Counted from the stretch's first letter, positions 8,320 to 17,401 are shown. The stretch: DNA of 63,523 bases from Sunxiuqinia dokdonensis (GCF_001270965.1 NZ_LGIA01000146.1:1-63523), one strand, 5' to 3'. Numbers and translations are program-made. Notes: generated by a model not told the origin, from the sequence alone.

Positions 8320-9765
8320 ATGGAAGAACAAGACAAGATATTACAAGAGGTTACTTCACAAGAATATAAATTTGGGTTTGTGTCTGATTTTGAATCGGAC
8401 TCGATTCCCAAGGGACTCAATGAGGATGTGATTCGGACGATTTCGGCCAAAAAGAACGAACCGGAATTTATGCTTCAATTCCGATTGGATGCCTACCGGA
8501 AATGGCTGAAAATGCCCATTCCTGATTGGGCCTATCTGAAGATTCCGCCAATCGATTTCCAGGACATCATTTATTATTCAGCTCCTAAAAAGAAGCCACA
8601 GTATGAAAGTCTGGATGAAGTTGATCCTGATCTAATTGAGACATTCAACAAGCTAGGAATTCCATTGGAAGAGCAGAAAGTGCTGGCCGGAGTTGCGGTT
8701 GATGCGGTGATTGACAGTGTGTCCGTGAAAACAACCTTCAAGGAAACATTGGCTGAGAAAGGCGTTATTTTTTGCTCGTTCAGTGAGGCCGTCAAAGAAC
8801 ATCCTGATTTGGTAAAAAAATATTTGGGCATGTCGGTTCCAACTTCCGACAATTTCTTTGCAGCCCTCAATTCGGCGGTATTTTCCGACGGATCGTTTTG
8901 CTACATTCCCAAGGGTGTCCGTTGTCCGATGGAGCTGTCGACCTACTTCCGGATTAATGCTGCCGGAACCGGACAGTTTGAGCGAACCTTGATTGTTGCT
9001 GAAGACGACAGTTACGTGAGCTACCTGGAAGGATGTACCGCCCCCATGCGCGACGAGAATCAGCTACACGCTGCCGTGGTTGAAATTATTGCCATGGACC
9101 GGGCCGAAGTAAAATATTCAACCGTACAGAACTGGTACCCGGGAAATAAAGAAGGAAAAGGTGGCGTATACAACTTCGTGACCAAACGCGGCATTTGCCG
9201 TGGCGAATCCTCAAAAATAAGCTGGACACAGGTTGAAACCGGATCGGCCATCACCTGGAAATACCCCAGCGTGATTATGATGGGCGACAACTCGGTGGGC
9301 GAGTTTAACTCGGTTGCCGTCACCAACAATCACCAGCAAGCCGACACCGGAACCAAGATGATCCACATCGGTAAAAACACCAAAAGCACCATTGTGTCCA
9401 AAGGGATCTCTGCCGGCTTGAGCGACAACTCCTACCGTGGATTAGTCAAAGTACTGCCCGGAGCGGTTAACTCGCGGAACTTTTCGCAGTGCGACTCGCT
9501 GTTGTTGGGATCAACTTGTGGTGCACACACCTTTCCTTATATCGAAGTGGGAAACAAATCATCGATTGTGGAACATGAAGCAACGACTTCAAAAATTGGT
9601 GAAGACCAGATTTTCTACTGCAATCAACGCGGAATTTCAACCGAAGATGCCATCGGTATGATTGTGAATGGTTATGCCAAGGAAGTACTGAATAAGCTGC
9701 CGATGGAATTTGCCGTTGAGGCGCAAAAATTACTGGCAATTAGCCTGGAAGGAAGTGTTGGATAA
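8320..9765 (+). CDS. sufB: Fe-S cluster assembly scaffold SufB
   Basis: 481 residues from the ATG at 8320 ([11 protein letters not shown]...); the in-frame extension to 8278 falls beside the predicted transcription start and is not family-like. SufB forms the SufBC2D scaffold on which iron-sulfur clusters are built. Recognisable blocks are [19 protein letters not shown], the [20 protein letters not shown] segment, and [20 protein letters not shown] near the C-terminus, which contains the conserved Cys of the family. First gene of sufBCD. Confidence 0.97.
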   Translation: MEEQDKILQEVTSQEYKFGFVSDFESDSIPKGLNEDVIRTISAKKNEPEFMLQFRLDAYRKWLKMPIPDWAYLKIPPIDFQDIIYYSAPKKKPQYESLDEVDPDLIETFNKLGIPLEEQKVLAGVAVDAVIDSVSVKTTFKETLAEKGVIFCSFSEAVKEHPDLVKKYLGMSVPTSDNFFAALNSAVFSDGSFCYIPKGVRCPMELSTYFRINAAGTGQFERTLIVAEDDSYVSYLEGCTAPMRDENQLHAAVVEIIAMDRAEVKYSTVQNWYPGNKEGKGGVYNFVTKRGICRGESSKISWTQVETGSAITWKYPSVIMMGDNSVGEFNSVAVTNNHQQADTGTKMIHIGKNTKSTIVSKGISAGLSDNSYRGLVKVLPGAVNSRNFSQCDSLLLGSTCGAHTFPYIEVGNKSSIVEHEATTSKIGEDQIFYCNQRGISTEDAIGMIVNGYAKEVLNKLPMEFAVEAQKLLAISLEGSVG

Positions 9766-9835
9766 ATTGAACATAAATACGAACGTTTGAGTTGGTTCCG
9801 ATGCGGAAACTCAAAATCCGAAATAATAAACAAAT

Positions 9836-10585
9836 ATGCTGACAATAAAGAATTTAAGAGTTGCCATTGAAGGGAAGGAAATCCTGAAAGGTATCAACCT
9901 TGAAATTAAAGCGGGCGAAGTACATGCCATCATGGGACCCAACGGTTCCGGAAAAAGTACCTTGGGCAATGTTTTGGCCGGTAAAGAAGAATACGAAATA
10001 CTGGACGGTGAAATTTGGTACGAAGGCGAAGATTTGCTCGAGCTTTCGGCAGAAGACCGGGCTCGTAAAGGCTTGTTCCTGGGTTTCCAGTATCCGGTAG
10101 AAATTCCGGGGGTACCCATGGTCAATTTCATCAAAACATCAGTCAACGAACATCGTAAATTCAAAGGTCTGGAGCCACTCACTGCCGGTGAATTTCTGAA
10201 ACTGATGCGCGAGAAAAAGGAGCTGGTTCATCTGGATTCGCAACTGACAAACCGCTCGGTCAACGAAGGTTTCTCCGGTGGTGAAAAAAAGAAGAACGAG
10301 ATATTTCAAATGGCCATGCTCGAACCCAAGCTAGCCATTCTTGATGAAACTGATTCAGGCTTGGATATTGATGCGCTGCGTATCGTTTCGGACGGTGTAA
10401 ATGCCTTAAAACACCCGGAACGTTCAACCATCGTCATCACCCACTACCAGCGCTTGCTGGAGTATATTGTTCCCGACTGTGTTCACGTGTTGTATCAAGG
10501 AAAGATTGTCAAATCAGCCGGAAAAGAACTGGCGCTCGAATTGGAAGAAAAAGGGTACGACTGGCTTAAAACTCATAGTTTATGA
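9836..10585 (+). CDS. sufC: Fe-S assembly ATPase SufC
   Basis: 249 residues, an ABC-type ATPase without membrane partner. Walker A GPNGSGKST (34-42), signature FSGGEKKKNE (about 145-154) and Walker B with LAILDETDSGLD are intact; the FSGGEKKKNE variant is characteristic of SufC. It energises the SufB-SufD scaffold. It lies 70 bases after sufB and its stop overlaps the sufD start by four bases (ATGA). Confidence 0.97.
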   Translation: MLTIKNLRVAIEGKEILKGINLEIKAGEVHAIMGPNGSGKSTLGNVLAGKEEYEILDGEIWYEGEDLLELSAEDRARKGLFLGFQYPVEIPGVPMVNFIKTSVNEHRKFKGLEPLTAGEFLKLMREKKELVHLDSQLTNRSVNEGFSGGEKKKNEIFQMAMLEPKLAILDETDSGLDIDALRIVSDGVNALKHPERSTIVITHYQRLLEYIVPDCVHVLYQGKIVKSAGKELALELEEKGYDWLKTHSL

Positions 10586-11943
10586 CATTAACAGCGAATA
10601 AAATCGCGTTAAGCGAAAAATATACCGAGCTTTTTCATGCTCACCGGAGTATGCTGGATGCCGGATCATCCAGCCTGCTAAACCGGATGCGTGACATTGC
10701 CATCAAACGTTTTGAGAAGACCGGCATCCCCGGCTTCAAAAACGAGAACTACAAATACACCAACCTCGAACGGGTCTTCGACAAAGACTACAGGCACATC
10801 CTCGAATATGAGCAGGTTGATGTCGATTTGAACGAAGCATTTCGTTGCGATGTACCCCAACTCGATACGCACGTGGTATTGCTGGTGAATGGCTGGTACT
10901 ATGCAAAAAACCAACCCTTGCAGAATCTTCCCAAAGGAGTAGTTGTGGGTAGCTTGAAACAAGTGGCCAACGAACAGCCAGAACTGGTACAGGAATACTT
11001 AAACCGCCAGGCCGCATTATCTGACGATCCAATCGTGGCGTTGAATACCGCTTTTGCCCAAGATGGTTTCTTTATGCATGTACCGGATCATGTGGTTTTT
11101 GAAAAGCCAGTTCAGGTAATTAACATCATGCGTTCGCAAGACGCGATTTTTGCGACCCAGCGCAACCTGATCGTGGTGGGAAAAAACAGTCAAGCCAAAG
11201 TGATTTTCTGCGACCACACCATGAGTTCCCGCGATTTTCTGACCAACAATGTCACCGAAGTCTTTGTGGGACAAGATGCTGTGGTTGATATTTACACGGT
11301 TCAGAATCAAAATAACCAGGCCAATTCGGTCAACTCCTCCTTCTTTAAACAGGAAGCCAATTCAAATTTGCTTTCGAGCGTGGCGACCCTGCATGGCGGA
11401 TTGATCCGCAATAACCTGAAAGTGGAGATGGCCGGCGAACATGCCGAAGCCAATTTGTACGGCATGTCGTTTACCGACAAGAAACAGCATGTTGATAACT
11501 TCACCAACATTGAACACGCACAGCCCAATTGCCTCAGTAACCAGGTTTACAAATATGTGTTGGATGAAGATTCCGTAGGTGCTTTTGCCGGGCGGATTCA
11601 TGTGGTGCGCGATGCGCAGAAAACCAACGCCTTCCAGCGCAACAACAACGTGTTGCTGACGGATTCGGCCAAAATGAACACCAAGCCGCAGTTGATCATA
11701 GACGCCGACGATGTAAAATGTAGTCACGGAGCAACCATTGGTCAAATCGATGAAGAGGCCTTATTCTACCTTCGTGCACGCGGAATTGGTGAAGCCGACG
11801 CCCGCATGATGTTGATGAATGCCTTTGCACACGAAGTGGTGCAAAACATCCGGGTGGAACCCCTTCGCGACCGCATTGATGAGTTGGTTGAAAAACGCCT
11901 CCGCGGCGAACTGGCCTACTGCCATTCTTGTGATCGACATTAA
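10582..11943 (+). CDS. sufD: Fe-S cluster assembly protein SufD
   Basis: 453 residues, homologous in its C-terminal half to SufB (SufBD beta-helix core, about 150-440) with a helical N-terminus. Family signatures include the HGATIGQIDEEALFYLRARG segment, HEVVQNI and the C-terminal YCHSCDRH. It completes the SufBC2D complex. Translation is probably coupled to sufC through the ATGA overlap. A strong terminator follows 21 bases after the stop. Confidence 0.96.
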   Translation: MTLTANKIALSEKYTELFHAHRSMLDAGSSSLLNRMRDIAIKRFEKTGIPGFKNENYKYTNLERVFDKDYRHILEYEQVDVDLNEAFRCDVPQLDTHVVLLVNGWYYAKNQPLQNLPKGVVVGSLKQVANEQPELVQEYLNRQAALSDDPIVALNTAFAQDGFFMHVPDHVVFEKPVQVINIMRSQDAIFATQRNLIVVGKNSQAKVIFCDHTMSSRDFLTNNVTEVFVGQDAVVDIYTVQNQNNQANSVNSSFFKQEANSNLLSSVATLHGGLIRNNLKVEMAGEHAEANLYGMSFTDKKQHVDNFTNIEHAQPNCLSNQVYKYVLDEDSVGAFAGRIHVVRDAQKTNAFQRNNNVLLTDSAKMNTKPQLIIDADDVKCSHGATIGQIDEEALFYLRARGIGEADARMMLMNAFAHEVVQNIRVEPLRDRIDELVEKRLRGELAYCHSCDRH

Positions 11944-11964
11944 ATCAATATCGAATAAATTCAG

Positions 11965-11995
11965 AGAGCTTCACTTTTGTGAGGCTCTTTCTATT
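11965..11995 (+). terminator. Rho-independent terminator after sufD
   Basis: AGAGCTTCAC (11965-11974) pairs with GTGAGGCTCT (11979-11988), one G-T wobble, loop TTTT, followed by TTTCTATTT. It would separate sufBCD from sufS unless read through. Confidence 0.8.
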
Positions 11996-12000
11996 TATTG

Positions 12001-12081
12001 CCGTCGGATAAATCCGACGGGCAGCATGTCCGCAGGCCAAGCTGATTGCCTGCATTTAACCCCGTTGGCTCAAGCCAACGG
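12001..12081. repeat. Two short REP-like hairpins between sufD and sufS
   Basis: CCGTCGGAT/ATCCGACGG (12001-12020) and CCGTTGGCT/AGCCAACGG (12062-12081) are perfect 9-bp palindromic stems, each with two central bases, and differ in sequence. Between them GCAGGC/GCCTGC (about 12032-12053) can form a third stem. Architecture resembles the intergenic hairpins at 41748 and 43044. Confidence 0.65.
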
Positions 12082-12182
12082 CATTATTCATTTTAAAAAG
12101 TCCAATCAAAAAGATTAGTTTTGTGTTGAAATTAATGAGCGTCTCACTTGAAATGAAACTCTCATTAAAAAACAGATAGCCC

Positions 12183-13403
12183 ATGACACTCGATATAGCC
12201 CGCATACGCAAAGATTTTCCCATTTTGGATCAACAGGTTTACAACAAGCCGCTGGTTTACCTGGACAGTGCTGCATCATCGCAAAAAACCTTATCGGTTT
12301 TAAAGAAGGAAGAGCAGCTGCACCTGGAGTACTACGGCAACATACACCGCGGAGCACACTTCCTGGCCGATCAGGCAACCGGCGAGTTTGAAGCCGTGCG
12401 CGACTTGGTAAAAGATTTCATTCACGCCGGGTCTCGCGAAGAAATCATCTTCACCAAAGGAACGACCGAAAGCATTAACCTGGTGGCTTTCTCATTTGGC
12501 GAAGCCTTTGTGAAGCCAGGCGATGAAATCATCGTTTCGGAGATGGAGCATCACGCCAATATTGTTCCCTGGCAGTTGATGGCCAAACGCAAAGGCGCAC
12601 GAATTGTCAAGCTGCCATTTACCGACGATGGCCGGCTGGAAGTCGAAAAGCTGGATGCGCTGATCAACGAGAAAACCCGGCTGATGGCCGTGGCTCATGT
12701 CTCCAATACCCTGGGAACCATCAATCCGGTTGGGGAGATTATTGCCAAAGCGCATGCAAAGGAAGTCAAGGTTTTGGTTGATGGAGCACAGGCCGTAAAA
12801 CATCTTCCGGTAGATGTACAAGCGCTGGATGCCGATTTTTATGTGTTCTCGGCGCACAAAATGTACGGCCCAAACGGGGTTGGTATTTTGTATGGCAAGA
12901 AAGAATTGCTGGATCAAATGCCTCCGTACCAGGGCGGCGGCGAAATGATTTCGGAAGTGACTTTTGAAAACACGACCTTCAACGAAGTGCCTTATAAGTT
13001 TGAAGCCGGAACCCCACACATTACCGGCGTCATCGCTTTTGGCGAAGCGATTCGTTACCTGCAAAAATTAGGAATTGATAGAATTGCGGCCTATGAAAAC
13101 GAGTTATTGGCCTATGCCACCCAAAAGATGCTGGAAATTCCGAACCTGGTCATTTACGGCACGCAGCCCGAAAAATCGGGCGTGATTACCTTCAATATCG
13201 AAGGGATTCACCCGTTTGACCTGGGGACCATGCTCGATAAAATGGGCATTGCCGTGCGCACCGGCCGCCTGTGTGCCGACCCGGTGATGGATCACTACGG
13301 CGTTCAGGCGACCATCCGGGTTTCCTTCGCCGTGTACAACACCTTCGACGAAATTGACCAGTTTATTGTCGCCCTGAAAAAGTTGGTGGTGATGCTGGGA
13401 TAA
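12183..13403 (+). CDS. sufS: Cysteine desulfurase SufS
   Basis: 406 residues, the usual length. It is a PLP enzyme that takes sulfur from cysteine for the SufBCD scaffold. The PLP lysine lies in FSAHKMYGPNG (about 222-232) and the catalytic Cys in RTGRLCADP (about 359-367), the SufS (group II) type of short loop. HHANIVPW and DGAQAVKHLPVD blocks are also present. No sufE or sufU neighbour is present in the window; the sulfur-transfer partner must lie elsewhere. It is separated from sufD by a terminator and hairpins, so it may have its own promoter. Confidence 0.96.
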   Translation: MTLDIARIRKDFPILDQQVYNKPLVYLDSAASSQKTLSVLKKEEQLHLEYYGNIHRGAHFLADQATGEFEAVRDLVKDFIHAGSREEIIFTKGTTESINLVAFSFGEAFVKPGDEIIVSEMEHHANIVPWQLMAKRKGARIVKLPFTDDGRLEVEKLDALINEKTRLMAVAHVSNTLGTINPVGEIIAKAHAKEVKVLVDGAQAVKHLPVDVQALDADFYVFSAHKMYGPNGVGILYGKKELLDQMPPYQGGGEMISEVTFENTTFNEVPYKFEAGTPHITGVIAFGEAIRYLQKLGIDRIAAYENELLAYATQKMLEIPNLVIYGTQPEKSGVITFNIEGIHPFDLGTMLDKMGIAVRTGRLCADPVMDHYGVQATIRVSFAVYNTFDEIDQFIVALKKLVVMLG

Positions 13404-13514
13404 AAATAAAAATCAGCGATTCTCACGCCTCTTGCTGTCCAAAATTATTCTCGGTGCTGAAAGCCATAACACATTTGCAACCATGGAATTTCAGCTTTTT
13501 CGGGTTAAAATTTG

Positions 13515-13522
13515 TAAGTTTG
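13515..13522 (+). promoter_or_regulatory. Putative -7 box of the toxin-antitoxin pair
   Basis: TAAGTTTG matches TAnnTTTG and lies 18 bases before the antitoxin ATG at 13540, supporting that start over the upstream in-frame ATG codons. Confidence 0.4.
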
Positions 13523-13539
13523 TTGCAAACAAAATAGAA

Positions 13540-13740
13540 ATGAAAACAATTGTAATCAATATCGAAGAAGGATCCAATGCAAAACGAATACTCGAAGCGG
13601 TCCGGCTTTTGAAAGGGGTTGAAAATGCAACAATTGCTACGGACGAAGAATTGGAGAATATCTCCATGTTAAAGGCATTGAAAGCAGGCCGCAAAACCAG
13701 AAAGGTCAGCAAAGAACAAGTGCTAAATGCCTTGAAATGA
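13540..13740 (+). CDS. Putative antitoxin of a type II toxin-antitoxin pair
   Basis: 66 residues from the ATG at 13540. The N-terminus (MKTIVINIEEGSNAKRILEA) is a beta strand plus helix, followed by an acidic middle and a basic tail (KAGRKTRKVSKEQVLNALK) that could contact DNA or the toxin. No named antitoxin family is recognised; the call rests on size and on the four-base overlap with a RelE/ParE-like toxin gene. Antitoxins of such pairs usually repress their own promoter. Confidence 0.7.
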   Translation: MKTIVINIEEGSNAKRILEAVRLLKGVENATIATDEELENISMLKALKAGRKTRKVSKEQVLNALK

Positions 13741-14009
13741 AACTCGAATTCCGCAATTCGTTCTTAAAGGATGTCAAGAAAGTAAAACAAGCCACAATTA
13801 AATCCCTGATAAAAACGATTATTGAAGCTTGCGAACAGGCTGACACAATTAGCGACATTCCTCATTGTGAACCGCTTCAAAGCAGGGGTAAATTTTTCAA
13901 GATCAAACACGGACAATACCGTTTTGGGGTATATATCGACAAAGGAGCTGTTGAATTTCTAAAATTTGGCACCCGGCAAAATTTTTATAATGACTTCCCT
14001 CCTTTTTGA
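13737..14009 (+). CDS. RelE/ParE-superfamily toxin
   Basis: 90 residues, the usual length. The fold pattern is that of RelE/ParE toxins: N-terminal strand and helical hairpin with many Lys (FLKDVKKVKQATIKSLIKTI), then the strand run with RGKFFKIKHGQYRFGVYI containing the conserved basic residues and G-x-YR-x-G-type motif. RelE members cut ribosome-bound mRNA and ParE members poison gyrase; the sequence alone does not decide which. It starts inside the antitoxin stop (ATGA), typical of translationally coupled pairs. Confidence 0.82.
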   Translation: MKLEFRNSFLKDVKKVKQATIKSLIKTIIEACEQADTISDIPHCEPLQSRGKFFKIKHGQYRFGVYIDKGAVEFLKFGTRQNFYNDFPPF

Positions 14010-14096
14010 TCCTATCCACAATACTCAATAATGCTGTAATAGGAATAATTATTCATTCCCAAAATACTGAAAACGTTCATCCAACTGTTTAATTCT

Positions 14097-14104
14097 TAGT
14101 TTTG
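14097..14104 (+). promoter_or_regulatory. Putative -7 box of the methyltransferase gene
   Basis: TAGTTTTG followed by C matches TAnnTTTG. The in-frame ATG at 14102 overlaps this box, whereas the ATG at 14153 lies about 50 bases downstream, so the later start is preferred. Confidence 0.4.
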
Positions 14105-14152
14105 CATATCAAACTAGTCCATGTTTCTTTGCATACGCAACCACTTTTGATT

Positions 14153-14962
14153 ATGAACAAGTACTCCATTATCTCCGCCTTACGTAGATTAAGACTTATG
14201 AAGTTTTTGGATAAAATACAATACTACGCTAGCTATGCAAAATCGTATAAACTGAGACGAGCGTTCTACATCGAAAACCCAAATGTGAAACTACCTCCGC
14301 CATATTTCATCTATGAGACTTTTAACCTCAACTACTTTAGCTTTTACAACAAGAGCATAGAAACCGCTGAATGGCTAGTTTCTTATTTCAGAAAGTATAA
14401 GGAACTGGAAAATTTAAAAGTATTGGATTGGGGTTGTGGACCCGGAAGGGTTATAAGACATCTACCCTCGTTTATGGATAATTCTTGTCAGTTCTACGGC
14501 ACAGATTACAATGAAAAATACATTGATTGGTGTATCAAAAACATTTCCAATGTTTCTTTCACTACAAACAAACTTGCACCGCCTTTAAATTATAAAAACG
14601 AAACCTTTGATATCGTATATGGTATTTCAATATTTACCCATCTCTCAAAAGAAATGCATTTTGCTTGGTTTAACGAGCTTATTAGGGTGCTTAAACAAGG
14701 CGGTATTCTTTTTTTAACCTTACAGGGAAATGGTTTCAGAAATAAATTAACAGAGATTGAGAAAAAACATTTTGATAGCGGAAATTTGGTTGTTAGGTCA
14801 AAGAGCAAAGAAGGACATCGTACCTTTAGTGCTTTTCAACCAGTTTCGTTTGTTAAAAAATTAATCGATACGCATGAAATTCTGGAGCATGTTCCCGGTG
14901 AAGTAAAAAATGGCAAACCACAGCAGGATGTGTGGATCATCAGGGTTACAGCTCAAAAATAA
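14153..14962 (+). CDS. Class I SAM-dependent methyltransferase
   Basis: 269 residues from the ATG at 14153. SAM-binding motif I is VLDWGCGPGRVIRHL, the acidic motif II region is YGTDYNEKYIDW, and motif IV is around FDIVYGISIFTHL, in the order of a Rossmann-like methyltransferase (Methyltransf_11/25 type). The substrate is unknown. A basic N-terminal helix precedes the domain. The gene is AT-rich compared with sufS and gcvH, like the toxin-antitoxin pair beside it, and related enzymes often modify sugars or lipids in surface-polysaccharide loci, but no such locus is adjacent. It may be a recent arrival. Confidence 0.85.
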   Translation: MNKYSIISALRRLRLMKFLDKIQYYASYAKSYKLRRAFYIENPNVKLPPPYFIYETFNLNYFSFYNKSIETAEWLVSYFRKYKELENLKVLDWGCGPGRVIRHLPSFMDNSCQFYGTDYNEKYIDWCIKNISNVSFTTNKLAPPLNYKNETFDIVYGISIFTHLSKEMHFAWFNELIRVLKQGGILFLTLQGNGFRNKLTEIEKKHFDSGNLVVRSKSKEGHRTFSAFQPVSFVKKLIDTHEILEHVPGEVKNGKPQQDVWIIRVTAQK

Positions 14963-15097
14963 CGAATAGTCAATCATAGCCTGGCAGGAACCCATCTCGA
15001 CAGGAAAGGTGCGAATCCTCTTTGCAAAGTCAATACTTCGGTTCAGAAAAAGCATATCAAATTGCAGTCGGATTTTACTTATCTTGCAGAAAAAACC

Positions 15098-15490
15098 ATG
15101 AACCCAATCATCCGCTTCTTTTTGATTTTCACATTTTCGCTACTAACAGCGCAGGTATTTTCCCAAAACCCCCGCATAGAAAACAAACAATGGGTTTTGG
15201 ACAAAATCACAAATCTGGAAACCAAAAGAACTCAATTTATCGACGAATACCATTACCTGGAATTCCGGGATGGGCGTCTCCGGTTTGCCATTGATTGCAA
15301 TGGCTGTTCGACACCTTATGAGTTTGTGTCGAAAGATACCGTACAGATCGACGGGCCTGCTATGTGTACACGTAGAGGATGCCCGGAAAGGGATGTCATC
15401 CGGATCGAGTATGACGGGAAATACAAAATATGGCGACAGGGAATGTACCTGGTGATCAGGACAGGGAAAGACGATCATTTTTACAAATAG
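15098..15490 (+). CDS. Secreted META-like domain protein
   Basis: 130 residues from the ATG at 15098, where a signal peptide begins (MNPIIRFFLIFTFSLLTAQ, cleavage near FSQ). The mature part follows the pattern of META/HslJ-like domains: a W-x-L start (KQWVLDKI), an F-R strand, the central DCNGCSTPYEF, then CTRRGCPERD and a closing strand with LVIRT. Four Cys could form two disulphides. META-like domains occur in heat-shock or envelope proteins of unclear function. The match is by pattern only. Confidence 0.6.
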   Translation: MNPIIRFFLIFTFSLLTAQVFSQNPRIENKQWVLDKITNLETKRTQFIDEYHYLEFRDGRLRFAIDCNGCSTPYEFVSKDTVQIDGPAMCTRRGCPERDVIRIEYDGKYKIWRQGMYLVIRTGKDDHFYK

Positions 15491-15593
15491 GCCGGGCCTA
15501 CTTTCCCTGGCTCCCAAACTTCGAAATGAGCCCGCCACGGCGAAAACCATTCCTGCCATAAGTTTAATTGATCGGATTCGAAGATACAATATA

Positions 15594-15611
15594 AATTATT
15601 GATCAATAATT
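15594..15611. promoter_or_regulatory. Perfect 18-bp palindrome (possible operator)
   Basis: AATTATTGATCAATAATT is a perfect palindrome 160 bases before the gene at 15773, in a 281-base gap with no convincing frame. Perfect symmetric AT-rich sites of this length often bind dimeric regulators; it could also be chance in AT-rich sequence. Confidence 0.35.
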
Positions 15612-15772
15612 ATTACTTTTCAAGGTTACCTTTTTTATGAAATCGGAATATACAAACATATGGCTGAATCATACTACTGCCAGGGTAAAGGCTCTCTCTA
15701 ATAAACAGCCAGTTGATCCGGCAGTTTCGTCACTAACGTTTAAAAAATTACAAACTAATAAAACAAAAACCT

Positions 15773-16228
15773 ATGATCAACAATGATTTAATCCAAATCG
15801 TTTTTTCCGAAGAAGAAAAAACAAGCCTGAAAGATGCCATGAAAACAATTCAGGATATTATCAAACCGAAAGCACCCAACCTCTCCACCGACGAACGCCG
15901 TGAATACGGTTCTGTTGCCGAACTAAACAAATTAAAAATCGACAAAGGACGTACTTACATGGCTGAATATCCAGCTTTTGTGCCGGCTTTTGTGGATGCA
16001 GAGGAATTTGAGCGCGACTACCAGGCACGCCTGCACATTGGCGAGACCTTAATCGGTATTACCGACCTGCAACGCCAGCTTAGCGACATCAAAATCCTGC
16101 TCGACTACGACAACTATCAGGATGTACTGGCCTTTTACCGTTCGGTACGTTACCACGCCATGGAGCAGGATAGCAGCGCCATTACGATTTACAATGATAT
16201 GAAGAAATTATTTCCATACGGGAAATAA
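15773..16228 (+). CDS. Conserved-looking hypothetical cytoplasmic protein
   Basis: 151 residues, no signal peptide, predicted almost wholly helical and acidic at the N-terminus. It contains a tidy hydrophilic pattern (EYGSVAELNKLKIDKG, then PAFVPAFVDAEEFERDY) and ends in KKLFPYGK. I do not recognise the family. Codon use and composition are like core genes, and a good terminator follows, so it is a real single-gene unit. Confidence 0.75.
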   Translation: MINNDLIQIVFSEEEKTSLKDAMKTIQDIIKPKAPNLSTDERREYGSVAELNKLKIDKGRTYMAEYPAFVPAFVDAEEFERDYQARLHIGETLIGITDLQRQLSDIKILLDYDNYQDVLAFYRSVRYHAMEQDSSAITIYNDMKKLFPYGK

Positions 16229-16254
16229 TCCAATGACTCTCTTTCGCCATATAT

Positions 16255-16289
16255 AAGGGCCATTCCCGGCGTTGGGGATGGCCCTTTTG
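16255..16289 (+). terminator. Rho-independent terminator
   Basis: AAGGGCCAT (16255-16263) pairs with ATGGCCCTT (16278-16286), extended inward by CCC/GGG, and is followed by TTTGTATT. It ends the single-gene unit at 15773. Confidence 0.8.
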
Positions 16290-16352
16290 TATTACGATAT
16301 AACGAATTGTAAAATTTCACCACCCTTGGTTGTTTCTTCAACCCATAAATGC

Positions 16353-16419
16353 CTGACCCACCCTGGCCCTCCCTTTTCAAGGGAGGGAAGCCGTGGCTCG
16401 CCACGGCAGGGTGGGTCAG
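16353..16419. repeat. Cloverleaf-like palindromic element (three stems)
   Basis: An outer 13-bp stem CTGACCCACCCTG (16353-16365)/CAGGGTGGGTCAG (16407-16419) encloses two further perfect hairpins: CCCTCCCTT/AAGGGAGGG (16367-16387) and GCCGTGGC/GCCACGGC (16390-16407). All three stems are perfectly paired. It is GC-rich in AT-rich surroundings and non-coding, consistent with a small repeated (REP or MITE-like) element. Confidence 0.8.
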
Positions 16420-16520
16420 AACTTGCCAGTCGCCGGTTATTTTGATTGCCCGGCCTATGACGGATCCCGATATTCGGTTTCAATACCATGTGGGCCTTAC
16501 TAATCGCTTCGTTACTTAAC

Positions 16521-16751
16521 GTAATCCAGTAGGTTCCCAACCTATTCAAATAGGTTCCGGATCTATTCACTTAGGTGCAAAACCCATTCTGACAGGTCCT
16601 GGATTGATTCTAATAGGTTCGACACCAATTTCACCCGGTCTTTTACCAATTTTTTTAGGTTCGCGACCTATTCACATAAGTCTGGAGACTATTCCCTTCG
16701 ATCCGGAACCTATTTCATTAGGTCTGCGAGCCAATCGTTGGGGTAACAAAC
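16521..16751. repeat. 21-bp tandem repeat array (11 diverged units)
   Basis: Eleven contiguous units of exactly 21 bp with consensus near CTATTCAnnTAGGTTCCGGAC. Units are diverged (roughly half to two thirds identity) but the frame of 21 never slips. The unit sequence differs from that of the array at 3573. It lies between the cloverleaf element and the terminator before gcvH, in a 792-base gene-free gap. Confidence 0.85.
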
Positions 16752-16790
16752 CTAATCCATCACCTCCACCAATATATCCAATCAAAAAAA

Positions 16791-16830
16791 ATCCCCGAAG
16801 AAATCATTCTCCGGGGATCGTATTTATTTT
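16791..16830 (+). terminator. Terminator-like hairpin
   Basis: ATCCCCG plus AGA (16791-16801) pairs with TCT plus CGGGGAT (16808-16818) around one mismatch; a run of A precedes and TATTTATTTT follows, so it could act on either strand, most usefully for gcvH transcripts about 200 bases upstream on the minus strand. From 16831 to 17020 I see nothing further. Confidence 0.55.
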
Positions 16831-17020
16831 AGTTGTTTATTTGCTGACTATCTATTCTCTATTAAGCCGTAATGCTTGTTGTTTCAGATCATTTGATCGT
16901 GAGTGGCCCAACTGAATGACAACAAATGACTATTGAATGACAACCAATGGCTTTTCGATCAATGAAAGTACAGGAGGCATTGGCCTATTCGGCTGGCAGA
17001 CAAAGGATCAAGCTTTCAAA

Positions 17021-17401
17021 TTATGCTTCGAGCATGGCCTGGTAAGCGGCGGCGTCCATCAGGTCGTCCAAATCGGCGGCATCGCTCATTTCAATTTTAA
17101 TCATCCAGCCTTTTCCGTAGGGATCTTTGTTAATCAGTTCCGGCTCGTCTTCCAGTGCGGTGTTGAATTCGAGCACTTTCCCGCCAACGGGCATAAACAA
17201 GTCGGATACCGTTTTCACGGCTTCAACCGTTCCAAAGGTTTCGCCTTTGTCCAGCTCTTCGCCTTCCGTTTCAATTTCAACAAACACGATATCGCCCAAT
17301 TCGCCTTGCGCAAAATCGGTGATTCCAACGGATGCAATATTTTCTTCAACACGAACCCATTCGTGTTCTTTGGTGTACTTTAAGTTTTCTGGCAAATTCA
17401 T
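17021..17401 (-). CDS. gcvH: Glycine cleavage system H protein
   Basis: 126 residues, the usual length. GcvH is the lipoyl-carrier that shuttles the aminomethyl intermediate between P, T and L proteins in glycine catabolism. The lipoylated lysine sits in [11 protein letters not shown] (about residue 63), preceded by [10 protein letters not shown] and followed by [10 protein letters not shown], the family's conserved ends. No other gcv gene is adjacent, as is common in Bacteroidota. Confidence 0.97.
   Translation of the reverse strand: MNLPENLKYTKEHEWVRVEENIASVGITDFAQGELGDIVFVEIETEGEELDKGETFGTVEAVKTVSDLFMPVGGKVLEFNTALEDEPELINKDPYGKGWMIKIEMSDAADLDDLMDAAAYQAMLEA

Noticed and set aside
11944-12182. 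Lost sufE or sufU gene between sufD and sufS
   Set aside because: The gap holds only a terminator and hairpins and no open frame resembling these families.
15637-15786. 49-residue frame overlapping the start of the gene at 15773
   Set aside because: No recognisable features, low-complexity Lys/Thr end, overlaps the better-supported downstream start out of frame.
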